The notes: generated from the letters alone by a model not told the origin. 64,000 nucleotides of DNA from Chaetoceros tenuissimus (GCA_021927905.1 BLLK01000074.1:310001-374000); one strand, 5' to 3'; positions 12,085 to 22,094 are shown, counted from the stretch's first letter. Numbers and translations: made by a program.

Positions 12085-13272
12085 ATGAGTGATTCTAATG
12101 CAAATACACCAATCAAAATGTGGCCAGCCCTTGATTACGCAGACTTCGTAACTATCAAGCTTCAGCAAGATTTTGCTGATGGTTCCTATCGCAAAGAGAG
12201 TTTGCCAACCTTTGATGGAGAAGGTGGAAGCACTGGAAACGCGGAAGCCTTTCTCTATGTACGTGAGCGCTTTATCTCCGCAGCCAGCAACCGCAAGCTA
12301 AACTTTGACGACCTAGAAAAGTTCGAGAACTTTGAGGATGTGCTTAAAGGGGTAGCGCAACACTACTGGACTGATACTGTTTCCACCCATGCAGATGTAG
12401 TGGCAGCAGCAAATGCAGACAAGTTTCAAGTTGCAGTGAACCTTATGATGATTAGGTTCTGCGGAGGGCGTTCTGGAGGAGATGCTCTTCTAGAGTACCT
12501 GCGTTCTGATAAAGTGAGAAAGGAAAAGAGCAAGAGTGTTGCGGAGCATGTAGGGAGATTCTGTACTCTTGTAGGATATGCCAAGGAACTCTTGAGAATC
12601 GTAGCGCCAAGACCTGATGATAACCTTGAGAAGAAGCTTGTTTTTGATTCCTTCCCATATCAATGGAAGTTGAATTTCACCAATTCAGGAGCTGTGTATC
12701 ATGAAAAGTCTATCAATGAGATTAGTGAGTACATGGAACGCCAGAAGAGTACTGCAGATGCTGATACTTCCAAGAAACGTGCTCGTCATCAAGATCTGAA
12801 GAATCAGAAGTTCAAGCAGCGTAAGAAAGGAAACAGACGCGGTCAGACTGGTGGCTTCAGAAACCAGTGTACCAGACATGAGCCTCCACATAATAATCAT
12901 GAATGGGAGGACTGCATTCTTAATCCAAGAAGTGCCAATTTCCGTGGTGATACTGGTAGCAGAGGCCGAGGAGGCAGAGGCCGTGGCAATGGTTATGGCG
13001 GCAGAGGCCGTGGTAACGGTGGAGGAAGAGGTCATCATAACCACTCCAACCACAACAATAATGGAGGACAGTCCTATAACTCCGGTAACAATCAAGGACA
13101 TGGTCAGAATCAGAACTACAATTATCAAGGAACTCAAAATAATAACAATGCTAATACTCGTAGCAATCCAGAAAACGGTTCAAACCAGCAGGGTTCGAAT
13201 GGCAGTAATGAACAACACTTCCTCATGGACAATAACAACGTCTGGGGAGCACATCATGGTGCGTTCAATTAA
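12085..13272 (+). CDS. Retrotransposon Gag-like protein
   Basis: 395 aa encoded directly after the 5' LTR. The first ~230 residues resemble a capsid/nucleocapsid-type Gag. A basic linker and a Cys/His cluster (C-x2-H-x3-H-x2-H-x4-C, near residue 268) follow, then an RGG-rich tail with Asn/His/Gln-rich low complexity, consistent with nucleic-acid binding. It sits in the same reading frame as pol but is separated by its TAA stop and a 183-bp spacer that contains more stops. The last codons carry a possible splice donor (G|GTGCGT at 13259), discussed under findings. Confidence 0.9.
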   Translation: MSDSNANTPIKMWPALDYADFVTIKLQQDFADGSYRKESLPTFDGEGGSTGNAEAFLYVRERFISAASNRKLNFDDLEKFENFEDVLKGVAQHYWTDTVSTHADVVAAANADKFQVAVNLMMIRFCGGRSGGDALLEYLRSDKVRKEKSKSVAEHVGRFCTLVGYAKELLRIVAPRPDDNLEKKLVFDSFPYQWKLNFTNSGAVYHEKSINEISEYMERQKSTADADTSKKRARHQDLKNQKFKQRKKGNRRGQTGGFRNQCTRHEPPHNNHEWEDCILNPRSANFRGDTGSRGRGGRGRGNGYGGRGRGNGGGRGHHNHSNHNNNGGQSYNSGNNQGHGQNQNYNYQGTQNNNNANTRSNPENGSNQQGSNGSNEQHFLMDNNNVWGAHHGAFN

Positions 13273-13455
13273 GGTCCACGATTAAATAGGCTTAAGGCCG
13301 CTTCGTGAGGACTTGTTGGAAACGAAAATTTCCACATCTGGATATTCAATATCACAAGTACTCACGAAGTGAGCCATTTTATGTAATTTCAATTTGTCTC
13401 ATCCAATTTTTTCTTTATTTTCTTTATTAACTAATCAACAGGAGTTGTATCCATC

Positions 13456-16400
13456 ATGAATTCACCTTTGGAACTTGGAGAATGCTTCTGGGAACAAGAA
13501 GCAAAACAACAGTTCTGGAAGACTCCTCAAGAGGAGGAAGAAATCCTATGGGAAGAATACTTCGCAACTTCGATTCCAATGGATGTCTATGACTTTATTT
13601 CCTCTCCACCCGTTGAAGTGGAAGCTAGTCTCAGTGTGCAAGCCGACCAAATGAAAAAGGATCCATTAACTGCTCCAGTCTCATTATTGCAACCTCGCAC
13701 TATTAATGGGCATCGCGATACGAAGTTATGTAGAACTCTATTTGATTCCGGTGGAACTTGTGACATCATTCATCGACGTGCCTTACCGAAGAATTGTCCA
13801 GTTTATGATTTAACAGAGGCATCTCCGTCTATTGGCATAGGTGGCACTGTCTACTTCAAACAATATGTAATTCTAGAAAATAGCGTATTGCCCGAGTTTG
13901 GAAGAAAGCATAATATTGAAAAGATCTTTGCGCTTGTACATGATGGAGTGTGTCCTCATGATATCATCTTGGGTCAGAGAACTTTGGCAGCAATGGGCTT
14001 AGTACTGAACTACCAGGACCAAACAATGTCTTGGATGGACATCACCGTTTCCATGAAATCTCGTCGTCATTGGAATAACCGTACGAATGTGCAGCTAGCC
14101 TTCACTGAATATGGATATGATGATGAAGTGGAGGAGCAAGATGAATCTTTTATTCTGGAGTCTAAGTATGACAAAGTTTCAGGAAAAGAAGTAGCAGATG
14201 CTCAGCAGCACTTGTCAGAAGAACAGAGGAAAGATCTACATCGTGTACTGGACGAGTTCACTACGCTATTTGATGGTCAACTAAAAGTATATCCTGATAG
14301 CAAGGTTCATCTTCATCTCAAGCCTGATGCTCAGCCTCGTCAGAGTCGCCCTTACAAGGTTCCTTATGCACACGAAAAAGTTTTCAAGGAAGAACTTGAT
14401 CGTTTGGTGCAGCAAGGTGTTCTTTCTCCCGCTAACCGATCCATCTGGACTGCTCCAACTTTCATTATTCCAAAGAAGGACGGTCGGGTACGCTGGGTAA
14501 GCGATTTCCGGTATCTAAATAAGAATTTGCAACGAAAACAGTATGAGCTACCAAGAATTAAAGACATTCTCGAAAGGAGAAAAGGGTACAAATTTTTTAC
14601 CAAACTTGATATTTCGATGCAATATTACACCTTCGAGTTGGATGAGGAAAGCAAAAACTTATGCACAATCACTACTCCATTTGGTATGTATAAGTATAAC
14701 AGACTGCCAATGGGGATTCTGGAATCTCCAGACATTGCTCAAGAGATAATGGAAAATGTGCTACGTGATGAGGACTGTGAAATCTACATCGATGATATTG
14801 GTATCTTCTCCGATGATTGGAACGAACATGTTGGTAAGATTCAGCGTATACTTAAAAAGCTGCAGGATCACGGATTCACTATGAATCCACTCAAGTGTGA
14901 ATGGGCCGTACAAGAAACTGATTGGCTCGGACATTGGTTAACTCCAAGTGGACTAAAACCTTGGTCCAAGAAGATCAAACCGCTTTTGGCCATGCAACCT
15001 CCTAAAAATGTGAAGCAAGTACGCAGTTTCATAGGGGCTGTAAATTTTTATAAAGATATGTGGCAACGTAGAGCTCATTTGCAGAAGCCGCTAACAGATC
15101 TTTTAAAGACAAACAACTTCCACTGGGGCACAGAACAGCAGCAAGCGTTTGAGCAAATTAAAGCAACAATGGCGAAAGACGTTCTTCTTTTTTATCCTGA
15201 TCATAACCAACCTTTTTTTATCTATACCGACAGCTCGGACTATCAGTTGGGAGCTACACTGGCTCAGCATGATGCTGATGGAAATCTTCGACCAGTGGCC
15301 TTCTTTTCAAAGAAGCTTAATGCAGCTCAACGAAATTATCCTACTGGTGAAAAGGAATTTTTGTCGATCTTCGAGACATTAAAAACTTACCGTACTATGC
15401 TTCTAGGTGCTCAAATCCACATTTACACTGATCATAAAAATCTTACATACAAGAATATATCATCCCAACGAATGCTACGCTGGAGAATGTACATAGAGGA
15501 ATTCGGACCTCAATTACATTTTATTCCGGGCGAAGTCAATACTTGTGCAGATTATTTCTCACGTATGGAAGTTGACAGTAAGATTCTTGAGGAGAAGAGT
15601 AATGGTCCTAGTACAAAAAGAAACTTGGAAGAATCTTTCTTTCAGGATTTAATTTTTGATGATCTTCGGTTAGCAGAATGTTTTGCAAATTTACCTTTGT
15701 CTGAAATGTTTATTAATGTCGCTGAAAACGCTATTTTTCCTTTGGATTACAACAGAATAGCCTTAGCACAACAACAGGATATGCAATTAGCGCAACTAAG
15801 ACAGAGAAGCCCAGCTGATTACTCTTTACGACAGATGAATCCTCAAGTGCAACTCGTGATGTACAAAGATAGGATATTTGTACCAACGCAGTATTCCGTA
15901 CGTATCTTGCGGTGGTATCATAATGCTCTTAATCATTGCGGTGAAGAAAAATTGAAGAAAACCTTCAACGAAAACTTCTTTAGTCCCAGAGCTACAGAAA
16001 CCATTAAGGAGATTTGTTCTAAATGCGAAATATGTCAAGTAAACAAGACAGCTAGTGTTCAATATGGACATTTACCTCCAAGAACAGTTACTATGAATCC
16101 TTGGCATACGGTAGCAGTAGATCTAATTGGACCATGGAAATTCAAAGTGCAAGGAGTAACAGTGGAATTTCATGCCTTGACAATGGTGGATCAAGATACT
16201 AACCTTGTCGAAGCAGTACGTATTCAAAACAAACATGCAAATCATATAGCAACGTTGTTTGAAAATAATTGGCTTTCAAGGTATCCTAGACCGGTTAAGT
16301 GCATTCATGATCAAGGAGGTGAATTTACAGGATCAGAGTTTCAGGAGATGTTGAATAGGTTTAATATCAGACCAGCACAAATCACTACCAGGAATCCACA

Positions 16401-16875
16401 GGGTAATAGTATTTGTGAACGAATGCATCAAACAATGCTTCGTCAGCATCCACCACAGACAGTAGCAGAAGCAACTCAAGCAATAGATACTTTACTTGCC
16501 AATACTGTTTATGCATTGAGAACTGCGGTACATTCGACGATGAATGCATCTCCAGGAGCATTAGCGTTTCAAAGGAATATGATTTTGAATTTACCTTTCA
16601 TTGTTGATTTGAATAATCTCAGAGCTAGGAGGCAAGAAATAGTTGATAGAAGCAATCAAAGAGAAAATGATAACCGAATTGATTATAATTATCAAGTTGG
16701 AAATTGGGTATTGGTAATTGCAGATTCATATCGAACTACAAGCAAATTGGATATAAGATTTGAGGGTCCGTTTCAGATAACGCAAGTTCATGTTAATGGA
16801 AATGTTACCATTCGTCGCAGACCAGGCATTTTGGAAAGGGTGAACATCCGTAGAATAAGACCATATCGTAGATAG
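13456..16875 (+). CDS. Retrotransposon Pol polyprotein (PR-RT-RH-IN)
   Basis: 1139 aa from ATG 13456. The aspartic protease motif DSGGTCD is at residue 97. Reverse transcriptase follows with the catalytic YIDD box at ~444. RNase H has its TDSS motif at ~591. Integrase has an HHCC zinc finger starting near residue 822 and catalytic D889, D952 and E988, exactly the D-x35-E spacing of retroviral-type integrases. No chromodomain is evident at the C terminus. All catalytic residues are present with no stop or shift, so the element may be active. Start choice is uncertain because a spliced Gag-Pol fusion is possible. Confidence 0.95.
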   Translation: MNSPLELGECFWEQEAKQQFWKTPQEEEEILWEEYFATSIPMDVYDFISSPPVEVEASLSVQADQMKKDPLTAPVSLLQPRTINGHRDTKLCRTLFDSGGTCDIIHRRALPKNCPVYDLTEASPSIGIGGTVYFKQYVILENSVLPEFGRKHNIEKIFALVHDGVCPHDIILGQRTLAAMGLVLNYQDQTMSWMDITVSMKSRRHWNNRTNVQLAFTEYGYDDEVEEQDESFILESKYDKVSGKEVADAQQHLSEEQRKDLHRVLDEFTTLFDGQLKVYPDSKVHLHLKPDAQPRQSRPYKVPYAHEKVFKEELDRLVQQGVLSPANRSIWTAPTFIIPKKDGRVRWVSDFRYLNKNLQRKQYELPRIKDILERRKGYKFFTKLDISMQYYTFELDEESKNLCTITTPFGMYKYNRLPMGILESPDIAQEIMENVLRDEDCEIYIDDIGIFSDDWNEHVGKIQRILKKLQDHGFTMNPLKCEWAVQETDWLGHWLTPSGLKPWSKKIKPLLAMQPPKNVKQVRSFIGAVNFYKDMWQRRAHLQKPLTDLLKTNNFHWGTEQQQAFEQIKATMAKDVLLFYPDHNQPFFIYTDSSDYQLGATLAQHDADGNLRPVAFFSKKLNAAQRNYPTGEKEFLSIFETLKTYRTMLLGAQIHIYTDHKNLTYKNISSQRMLRWRMYIEEFGPQLHFIPGEVNTCADYFSRMEVDSKILEEKSNGPSTKRNLEESFFQDLIFDDLRLAECFANLPLSEMFINVAENAIFPLDYNRIALAQQQDMQLAQLRQRSPADYSLRQMNPQVQLVMYKDRIFVPTQYSVRILRWYHNALNHCGEEKLKKTFNENFFSPRATETIKEICSKCEICQVNKTASVQYGHLPPRTVTMNPWHTVAVDLIGPWKFKVQGVTVEFHALTMVDQDTNLVEAVRIQNKHANHIATLFENNWLSRYPRPVKCIHDQGGEFTGSEFQEMLNRFNIRPAQITTRNPQGNSICERMHQTMLRQHPPQTVAEATQAIDTLLANTVYALRTAVHSTMNASPGALAFQRNMILNLPFIVDLNNLRARRQEIVDRSNQRENDNRIDYNYQVGNWVLVIADSYRTTSKLDIRFEGPFQITQVHVNGNVTIRRRPGILERVNIRRIRPYRR

Positions 16876-16903
16876 TGATGACTGCCCAGCATTGGTCAGT
16901 CAT

Positions 16904-16914
16904 GAGGAGAAGAG
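16904..16914 (+). other. Polypurine tract
   Basis: The 11-base all-purine run gaggagaagag abuts the TG of the 3' LTR. This is the expected primer site for plus-strand DNA synthesis and fixes the LTR start at 16915. Confidence 0.85.
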
Positions 16915-17130
16915 TGCTACAGATGGTAGCTAACGGTTAGGATAACGCATCCTGACCTGACATGGATTATGTTTAGCATTGGCAGAATTCTTTGGTTCTA
17001 TTCTTCTTCCGTTACGTCATCAGAATTCTGATAAGAATTCTGTCTCTTTTATATTCGGAACAAACATTCTTTTAGGTAGCGATTAGTAACATAATTCCCA
17101 TCTAATTACTTTGAATCCTTCGTTGTATCA
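16915..17130 (+). repeat. 3' LTR (216 bp)
   Basis: Identical to the 5' LTR. It ends only 53 bp before the ATG of the gene at 17184, so LTR promoter or polyadenylation signals could affect that gene. Confidence 0.95.
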
Positions 17131-17183
17131 CTACGATCGATGTGACAAATTTAGTCGGTTAATCGGAGATACTCCATAAACGC

Positions 17184-18020
17184 ATGCAATTTCTCGGCTT
17201 CTCTACAATGTTTTCCGATCACTTAACGTCAGCACAAACACCACAAGTTGACTTCTTTTCCCCATTCCTCTCCACGAAGCTTCTGGTTCATATATTTGGG
17301 AATGTGAAAGAAGCTGTACTCTTTACTCTTTATTCTTTATTTCACATCTATCCATTCTATACATTTATGTACTATCTCATGTCTATACCAAGAACCATAC
17401 CTACAAGGCAACCATCTGAATCTTCAAATTGCTCATCATCACTTTGCGATTCCACCTCGGACACGATGACAACGCCATTTGTAGCTCGGCGTAGGAATGC
17501 AGTGTACTACTCCAAAAGCAGTTCCTGTCTCCCCAATCCAAAGTTATCCGACTCCAGAAGAAATTGCTCCTTTGGATCAAGTCGAAGCATACAGAGAAGA
17601 AATGCAACTTGCTCATCTTCCACTGACACAGTCAAATCCTCGAACAAAGTCAAGAACGTATACTCGAACGCCATCCACATGTCAAATCCTTCGGATTTGC
17701 AAGTTATATTTGATGTGAATGGACAACCTATGCTAGGTTACAAAGGAACCATAAACATGGTGGAAAGAATTCAGGCATATACTGTTTCAAGAGACTTTTC
17801 AAATTGGAATATATCACCTACACATCGGTCAATATTGGTAAACAGTATTCTCGATGACCTCCTGTCACAAAATTTTACTTTTAATGAAAGAGTAGATGCT
17901 GGTCTTTTTAATCCACTTTCAGAAAGACAAGCTTTTAGGCGGATCAACCGCGCGTTAAAGTCCTTTGAGCAACCTTCCAAGAAAACTGTTCGTAGGTCAA
18001 GTTTTGCACGAAGTGCCTGA
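17184..18020 (+). CDS. Unknown protein with C-terminal DUF6824-like segment
   Basis: 278 aa, single exon. The first ~70 residues are hydrophobic or aromatic, and later Met codons near residues 62 and 66 are alternative starts. The middle is Ser/Arg-rich. The C-terminal ~100 residues (from DVNGQPMLGYKG) contain HRSILVNSIL...RQAFRRINRALKSF, which resembles the DUF6824 pattern common in diatoms (K/R-IV--I, then A--K/R---ALR). That match is weak and from memory. The retrotransposon sits 53 bp upstream, so the promoter or 5' leader is probably interrupted. Confidence 0.6.
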   Translation: MQFLGFSTMFSDHLTSAQTPQVDFFSPFLSTKLLVHIFGNVKEAVLFTLYSLFHIYPFYTFMYYLMSIPRTIPTRQPSESSNCSSSLCDSTSDTMTTPFVARRRNAVYYSKSSSCLPNPKLSDSRRNCSFGSSRSIQRRNATCSSSTDTVKSSNKVKNVYSNAIHMSNPSDLQVIFDVNGQPMLGYKGTINMVERIQAYTVSRDFSNWNISPTHRSILVNSILDDLLSQNFTFNERVDAGLFNPLSERQAFRRINRALKSFEQPSKKTVRRSSFARSA

Positions 18021-18375
18021 GGCCTGAGGCTGTACCGGTATATGATTGGGTCTTGAATAGGTGTTCTCAGTTTTGCTTTTTCTATATATGCTCATATCTT
18101 TATTCTATATATACATATCTTTATTCTTGTAAATTTTATTAAACAGCACTTGTACAAGTAAATGGAATATACAATATTATATTTTTAATAAAAAAACTCT
18201 CTTTGATATTTATATTATAGTTAAATATTGCTACTTTCAAATGAACATGGAATGAATTGAAATTGTTTTTATTTAATCAACATTCCACATTTTATATGTA
18301 TCAATATTAGATGGAAATTTTCACTTGAAATATTTACATTTTGTAAAAGAAAAGTCTCGGTCATTCTCAAAATAG
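18021..18375. other. AT-rich convergent intergenic region
   Basis: The 355 bp lie between convergent genes. They are rich in tatata and poly-A/T and should hold both polyadenylation regions. No coding signal is seen. Confidence 0.4.
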
Positions 18376-18912
18376 TTATGCCCAATTGGATCCAGCTCCA
18401 AGTTGTTGGCGGACAGTTTCTGTACCTGCTTGTGGCGTCGTCGCTAAGGCACCTTTACTCTTTTCATGCATCTTATTCTGGTCATCTATCGATTGAAGAA
18501 TTAAATTAATATTCGTTTCCAAAACCATACCGGCCATTACAATCTCATCCAATACATAATGGACTCTATCTGCATGAAAAATCAAGTCTAATTCACATAC
18601 ATTCTCAAAGCATTTATCTAGAGCCTCCACGAAAACTTGTATAAGATCAAGAACTCCTAGATCTGACTCTTGTGAGTCCACTGCAAATACAAAATAGAGT
18701 GTCGCATAATGCCGATAGATGAGCTTGGTGTTTGATCCCCATTCTGGAATAGACCCTTCTAAATAATTACAAAACGAATCGGGACGCGATGCAACTTGAT
18801 TGAAAATTCTTCTAATAATTGACTGTTGGATCTCCTCCGAAGTGACGGATTGATAAAACTTAGCAAGCCTCGGCTTTCCATGATTATTGACTATGATTAT
18901 TCCTTTGATCAT
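18376..18912 (-). CDS. AP-3 adaptor complex sigma subunit
   Basis: 178 aa, single exon, start ATG 18912. The N terminus MIKGIIIVNNHGKPRLAKFY is typical of sigma adaptins, and the central RHYATLYFVFAVD with following SQESDLGVLDLIQVFVEALD matches AP-3 sigma rather than AP-1/2 sigma. The C-terminal extension past residue ~150 is low complexity. The protein would join delta, beta3 and mu3 subunits in vesicle sorting from Golgi or endosome to lysosome-like organelles. Full length for the family (~160-190 aa). Confidence 0.92.
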   Translation of the reverse strand: MIKGIIIVNNHGKPRLAKFYQSVTSEEIQQSIIRRIFNQVASRPDSFCNYLEGSIPEWGSNTKLIYRHYATLYFVFAVDSQESDLGVLDLIQVFVEALDKCFENVCELDLIFHADRVHYVLDEIVMAGMVLETNINLILQSIDDQNKMHEKSKGALATTPQAGTETVRQQLGAGSNWA

Positions 18913-19199
18913 TTTTGTCCTCTATCTAGATAAATATGTGCGTTGGTAGCTCTTTGATGTTTCTACTTTTACAAAAGGGATGGAGAATCTGGGATTGCCT
19001 GTTGTGGAGATTATTCAACGAGTCTAATTTGGGTTGCTCTGTCAAAGTCTGAACATGTAATTAGTAAAGTAATTAGACTGATGATACTTCACTTTGCCTT
19101 GCTACTACTGGCTACTGGGCTGCTCTGCTTCCTTTTTTCTTCCTTACTAAACTAATTTCTCAATTCACCATAACCGCTCCATAACTTCCATCTTCTTCG

Positions 19200-19664
19200 T
19201 CATATTTCCAGCCAATACTTTTTCACAACATTGGCAAACTCCTTTCGAGAAAGACAACCCTCTTTATCAAAATCGGCAGCAGCAATCATTTCTTTTAATA
19301 TTTTATCATCGGCATCCAAGTCAATCTCACCAGCTAAACTCTTTAAATCCAAAAACGATATTTTATCATTATTTCTTCCAGCAAACAATTCAAACAGGTT
19401 GTCAATTTCACATTCTTCTCCTCGTTCTTTTAGAAATATACTAGCTATTGTAATAAATTCTTCCAATTGAATGTATTCTCGTTTGCATGGATCAATACCA
19501 ATACTTTCGAGTGTAGAAAAAAGATCTTGTTGTTGTTGTGTCAATTTACAATTCATGACCGAGAGCATGGTATTGAGTCTAAATATTGGAACCACTCCTT
19601 TTTCATTACAACAAATTGAGAATATTTCCTTGATTTCTTCCAGTGTGTTGTTTGATAAGTTCAT
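19200..19664 (-). CDS. EF-hand protein, centrin/calmodulin-like
   Basis: 154 aa, start ATG 19664. Length and helix pattern fit a four-EF-hand protein. Only the last loop (DFDKEGCLSRKE) keeps most calcium-ligand positions (D1, D3, E5, E12). The loop near residues 97-108 (GRNNDKISFLDL) is degenerate and the N-terminal pair is non-canonical (for example NEKGVVPIFRL). It is therefore probably a calmodulin/centrin relative with few functional calcium sites. The upstream 19665-19786 is short and leads directly into the inverted-repeat element. Confidence 0.75.
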   Translation of the reverse strand: MNLSNNTLEEIKEIFSICCNEKGVVPIFRLNTMLSVMNCKLTQQQQDLFSTLESIGIDPCKREYIQLEEFITIASIFLKERGEECEIDNLFELFAGRNNDKISFLDLKSLAGEIDLDADDKILKEMIAAADFDKEGCLSRKEFANVVKKYWLEI

Positions 19665-19786
19665 TTTGTTTGAGGTTGGAGAAAAATTAATTGAATACGT
19701 TAGAGACAGTGAACATATCTTTTTTGTGAAGACACATTTTGATGTGAAAGTGAGTCGAGAAATATAAGTGAACGCTTATAATTATC

Positions 19787-20628
19787 TTAACAGCAGAGTT
19801 GTGTAAGAATACCGATTTTGTGCTGCAAAGTGAAAATCTAATTTCGGCTCCAATCGACGCGCAATAAAATACTAATACCTTTCTAAAAGCTCTTTTTGCG
19901 CTTGTTTCAAAACTGCAATCCATGAGAGCGCGCAAGCTTTCTGAGTCGAGAAATTTAGCTTTTCGTAAGACGAGATCGCCACTTTTTCAAATATTTGGTG
20001 TTGAATCCCAACCATATTTCTCGCCACAAAATGAGTTGACGAACGCAAGAAGTTACATAATTTTCATTTCAATAGTTTTCTAAATATTTATGTAGTTATA
20101 TTTGTTGTAGGTCAACTTCAAAATGATTTATTTGAGTGTATAGAAGACATGGTCGATTCATGATTCGAAATTGGCTTCAAATTCAATCGATTTCACAGAC
20201 CAATGACGGAAATTGTGCCATTGTTGGTACAGTCCGTACGTACGAGAAAGAATCAAAGAAAATCCCTCCAAAGAGGCAATCGATAGAAATACTTGCTTTT
20301 ACTCTATGGTTAAACTAATTACATATTCATTCACACAATAACTTCAAGAATTTATTTGTAACTTCTTGCGTTCGTCAACTCATTTTGTGGCGAGAAATAT
20401 GGTTGCAATCAAACTGTGACATAACCGAAGTAAGCTATTTTAGAGGGTACTTTCTCGACTCAGAAAGCATGCGCGCTCTCGTCGATTACAGTTTTGAAAC
20501 AAGCGTAAAAAGAGCTTTTAGAAAGGTATTAGTATTTTATTGCGCATCCATTGGAGCCGAAATTAGCATTTTCACTTTGCAGCAAAAACTCACAAAAATC
20601 AGGTATTCTTACACGACTCTGCTGTTAA
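19787..20628. mobile_element. MITE-like element with long inverted repeats and TTAA ends
   Basis: Arms of about 270-280 bp (19791 to ~20056 and ~20349 to 20624) are inverted copies. Examples are gttgacgaacgcaagaagtt against its reverse complement near 20360, and cagcagagt...aagaatacc against ggtattctt...actctgctg. Both ends are flanked by TTAA (19787-19790, 20625-20628), suggesting a TTAA or TA target duplication, as for piggyBac or Tc1/mariner-type elements. The ~290-bp centre has no transposase. The matching small open frames in both arms are the same repeat read twice and are not genes. Confidence 0.85.
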
Positions 20629-21020
20629 TATATGACTCAAAAACATTAGCACATAACAAATAAAAAGAGGAGTAGATCGATTCAAGATTATCTGTAATTT
20701 TTATTTCTTACATCATTCTCCGGGTTGCCACGACTAAAACATACTGATTACTACGAGTTGTACTGTATGTACTTAAGTGAAAGTCGTCAGCTTCAACTAA
20801 GAAAGATGCTGCTGTCCACGAGATTCGATGCTTCTCTCAACGCATCTTCATCACTTCATTGCAGTATCCTGAATACAATTGAATTGCCTTTTCTTTTACT
20901 ATTCCAATATCATAATTCCTAGGTTGACCTCTCTTAGTAAAGACCTATTGACGTGAAAAGGGAATAGTATCAGAGTAGACAATTTCATACATATTTACAT
21001 TTTATTCATTTTCACAAAAC
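20629..21020. other. Upstream region of the TLC-like gene
   Basis: About 390 bp with no convincing gene. A 65-codon open frame at 20725-20922 has no recognisable features. The promoter of the gene at 21021 should lie here. Confidence 0.35.
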
Positions 21021-21989
21021 ATGTGCAGAGTCGAAGTTCCAGCAATTGTCAATCGTGAGGAAATGAAAAATCATCCAGAGAGTTTAGCTTCTCCAGTATC
21101 GACAATCTCGCAAGTTTCATCAGAGAAAGGATCAAAAGATTTCTTCGCATCCAAGGCACCAACCATGAAACATGTATTGCTGCCAATCATAGCTGCAGCA
21201 CTTCACATGCATGTCTTTTACCATGCACTCGTCACGATGCTGTTTACATCTCTATCCCACACTACAAAGACACCTTCATCAGTGCTATATCAGAATTCGT
21301 TCCTTTTGGAAAGAGCAGTGTTCATGGCATACACTTTTGATCTAATCTCATGTTACATATTCCACGTGATTCCATTTTCTCGATGTGACAAGGCAAAAGA
21401 CATTGCATCACATCATTTACCAATTTTGTTAGCGCTTGTACCGTTGGGAGTAACACTTTGGTCAGAATCTTTTCAAAGTTGGGACCCATTGTTGCAGAAT
21501 ATATTGAATTACCATACTGATTTTGGGATACTACGTCTTGGTGCGTTGATTGGTCTCAGTCGTTCTGTAGGTTGGGGATATATTTCATCATTGAATGAAG
21601 TCATTATGTGTTTGCAAAGAGCTGAAATGAGTTTGCAAGGTTGTACAAAATTTAGAAATGAATTCTTGGAGGGTATGAAATTTCGAGTTTTTACAAGTAG
21701 ACCTTGCGTAGGTCTCGAGTTGTATTTCAAGTGTGGAATCTTTTGTATGTTTGGTTGTTTTGGATTTCAGGCTTGTTGCAGTCTGGATAAGGTTGCTTAT
21801 TACTATTTGATAGAAACAGGATCATCAAGCGTGTTCAAGAGTATGATATCCTCGCCCATGTTTATTCGTGCCATTATATACCGGTTGTTTGTTTTGATAA
21901 TGTATCCAAGCATGGGATTGAGAACTATCAAAAAGATTAAACAATTTCATGCAAACACTGCTGAAATTAGGAGGAAGAAGATGAACTAA
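21021..21989 (+). CDS. Multi-pass membrane protein, TLC-domain-like
   Basis: 322 aa, single exon from ATG 21021. A ~48-residue polar N terminus precedes about six hydrophobic helices. The string CYIFHVIPFS then ASHHLPILLALVP, and later SRSVGWGYISSLNEVIMCLQ, resemble the TLC (TRAM-LAG1-CLN8) fold, where paired His and a G-W-x-x-S-x-x-N-E segment are conserved. The C terminus is basic (RRKKMN), consistent with a cytosolic tail. TLC proteins act in lipid sensing or sphingolipid synthesis, but the ceramide synthase Lag1 motif HDxxD is not evident, so the function is open. Confidence 0.65.
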   Translation: MCRVEVPAIVNREEMKNHPESLASPVSTISQVSSEKGSKDFFASKAPTMKHVLLPIIAAALHMHVFYHALVTMLFTSLSHTTKTPSSVLYQNSFLLERAVFMAYTFDLISCYIFHVIPFSRCDKAKDIASHHLPILLALVPLGVTLWSESFQSWDPLLQNILNYHTDFGILRLGALIGLSRSVGWGYISSLNEVIMCLQRAEMSLQGCTKFRNEFLEGMKFRVFTSRPCVGLELYFKCGIFCMFGCFGFQACCSLDKVAYYYLIETGSSSVFKSMISSPMFIRAIIYRLFVLIMYPSMGLRTIKKIKQFHANTAEIRRKKMN

Positions 21990-22094
21990 CTCTGAAATGG
22001 AAATGTATATAAATAGTGATGATTTTTAAATGACTGTTATTATCCAAGGTTTTGAAAAGTTTAGTCTAGGGTTCCTACATTACAAAGAAATCGA

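Larger units (their letters stand above)
11850..17130 (+). mobile_element. Ty3/Gypsy LTR retrotransposon, complete and recent
   Basis: The element has two identical 216-bp LTRs (TG...CA), a gag-like gene, a pol gene ordered protease-RT-RNase H-integrase, and a polypurine tract directly before the 3' LTR. RT before integrase marks Ty3/Gypsy, and the main frames are intact. ACTA occurs just before the 5' LTR (11846-11849) and at the outer edge of the 3' LTR (17130-17133). A clean 5-bp target duplication is not seen with TG...CA borders, so the ends carry 1-3 bp of ambiguity. Identical LTRs imply recent insertion or gene conversion. Confidence 0.95.

Noticed and set aside
19687-20663. Two similar small proteins (MRAL(M/V)D...FETS) on opposite strands
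   Set aside because: They are the two arms of the inverted-repeat element read in each direction, with no sign of selection on the frame.
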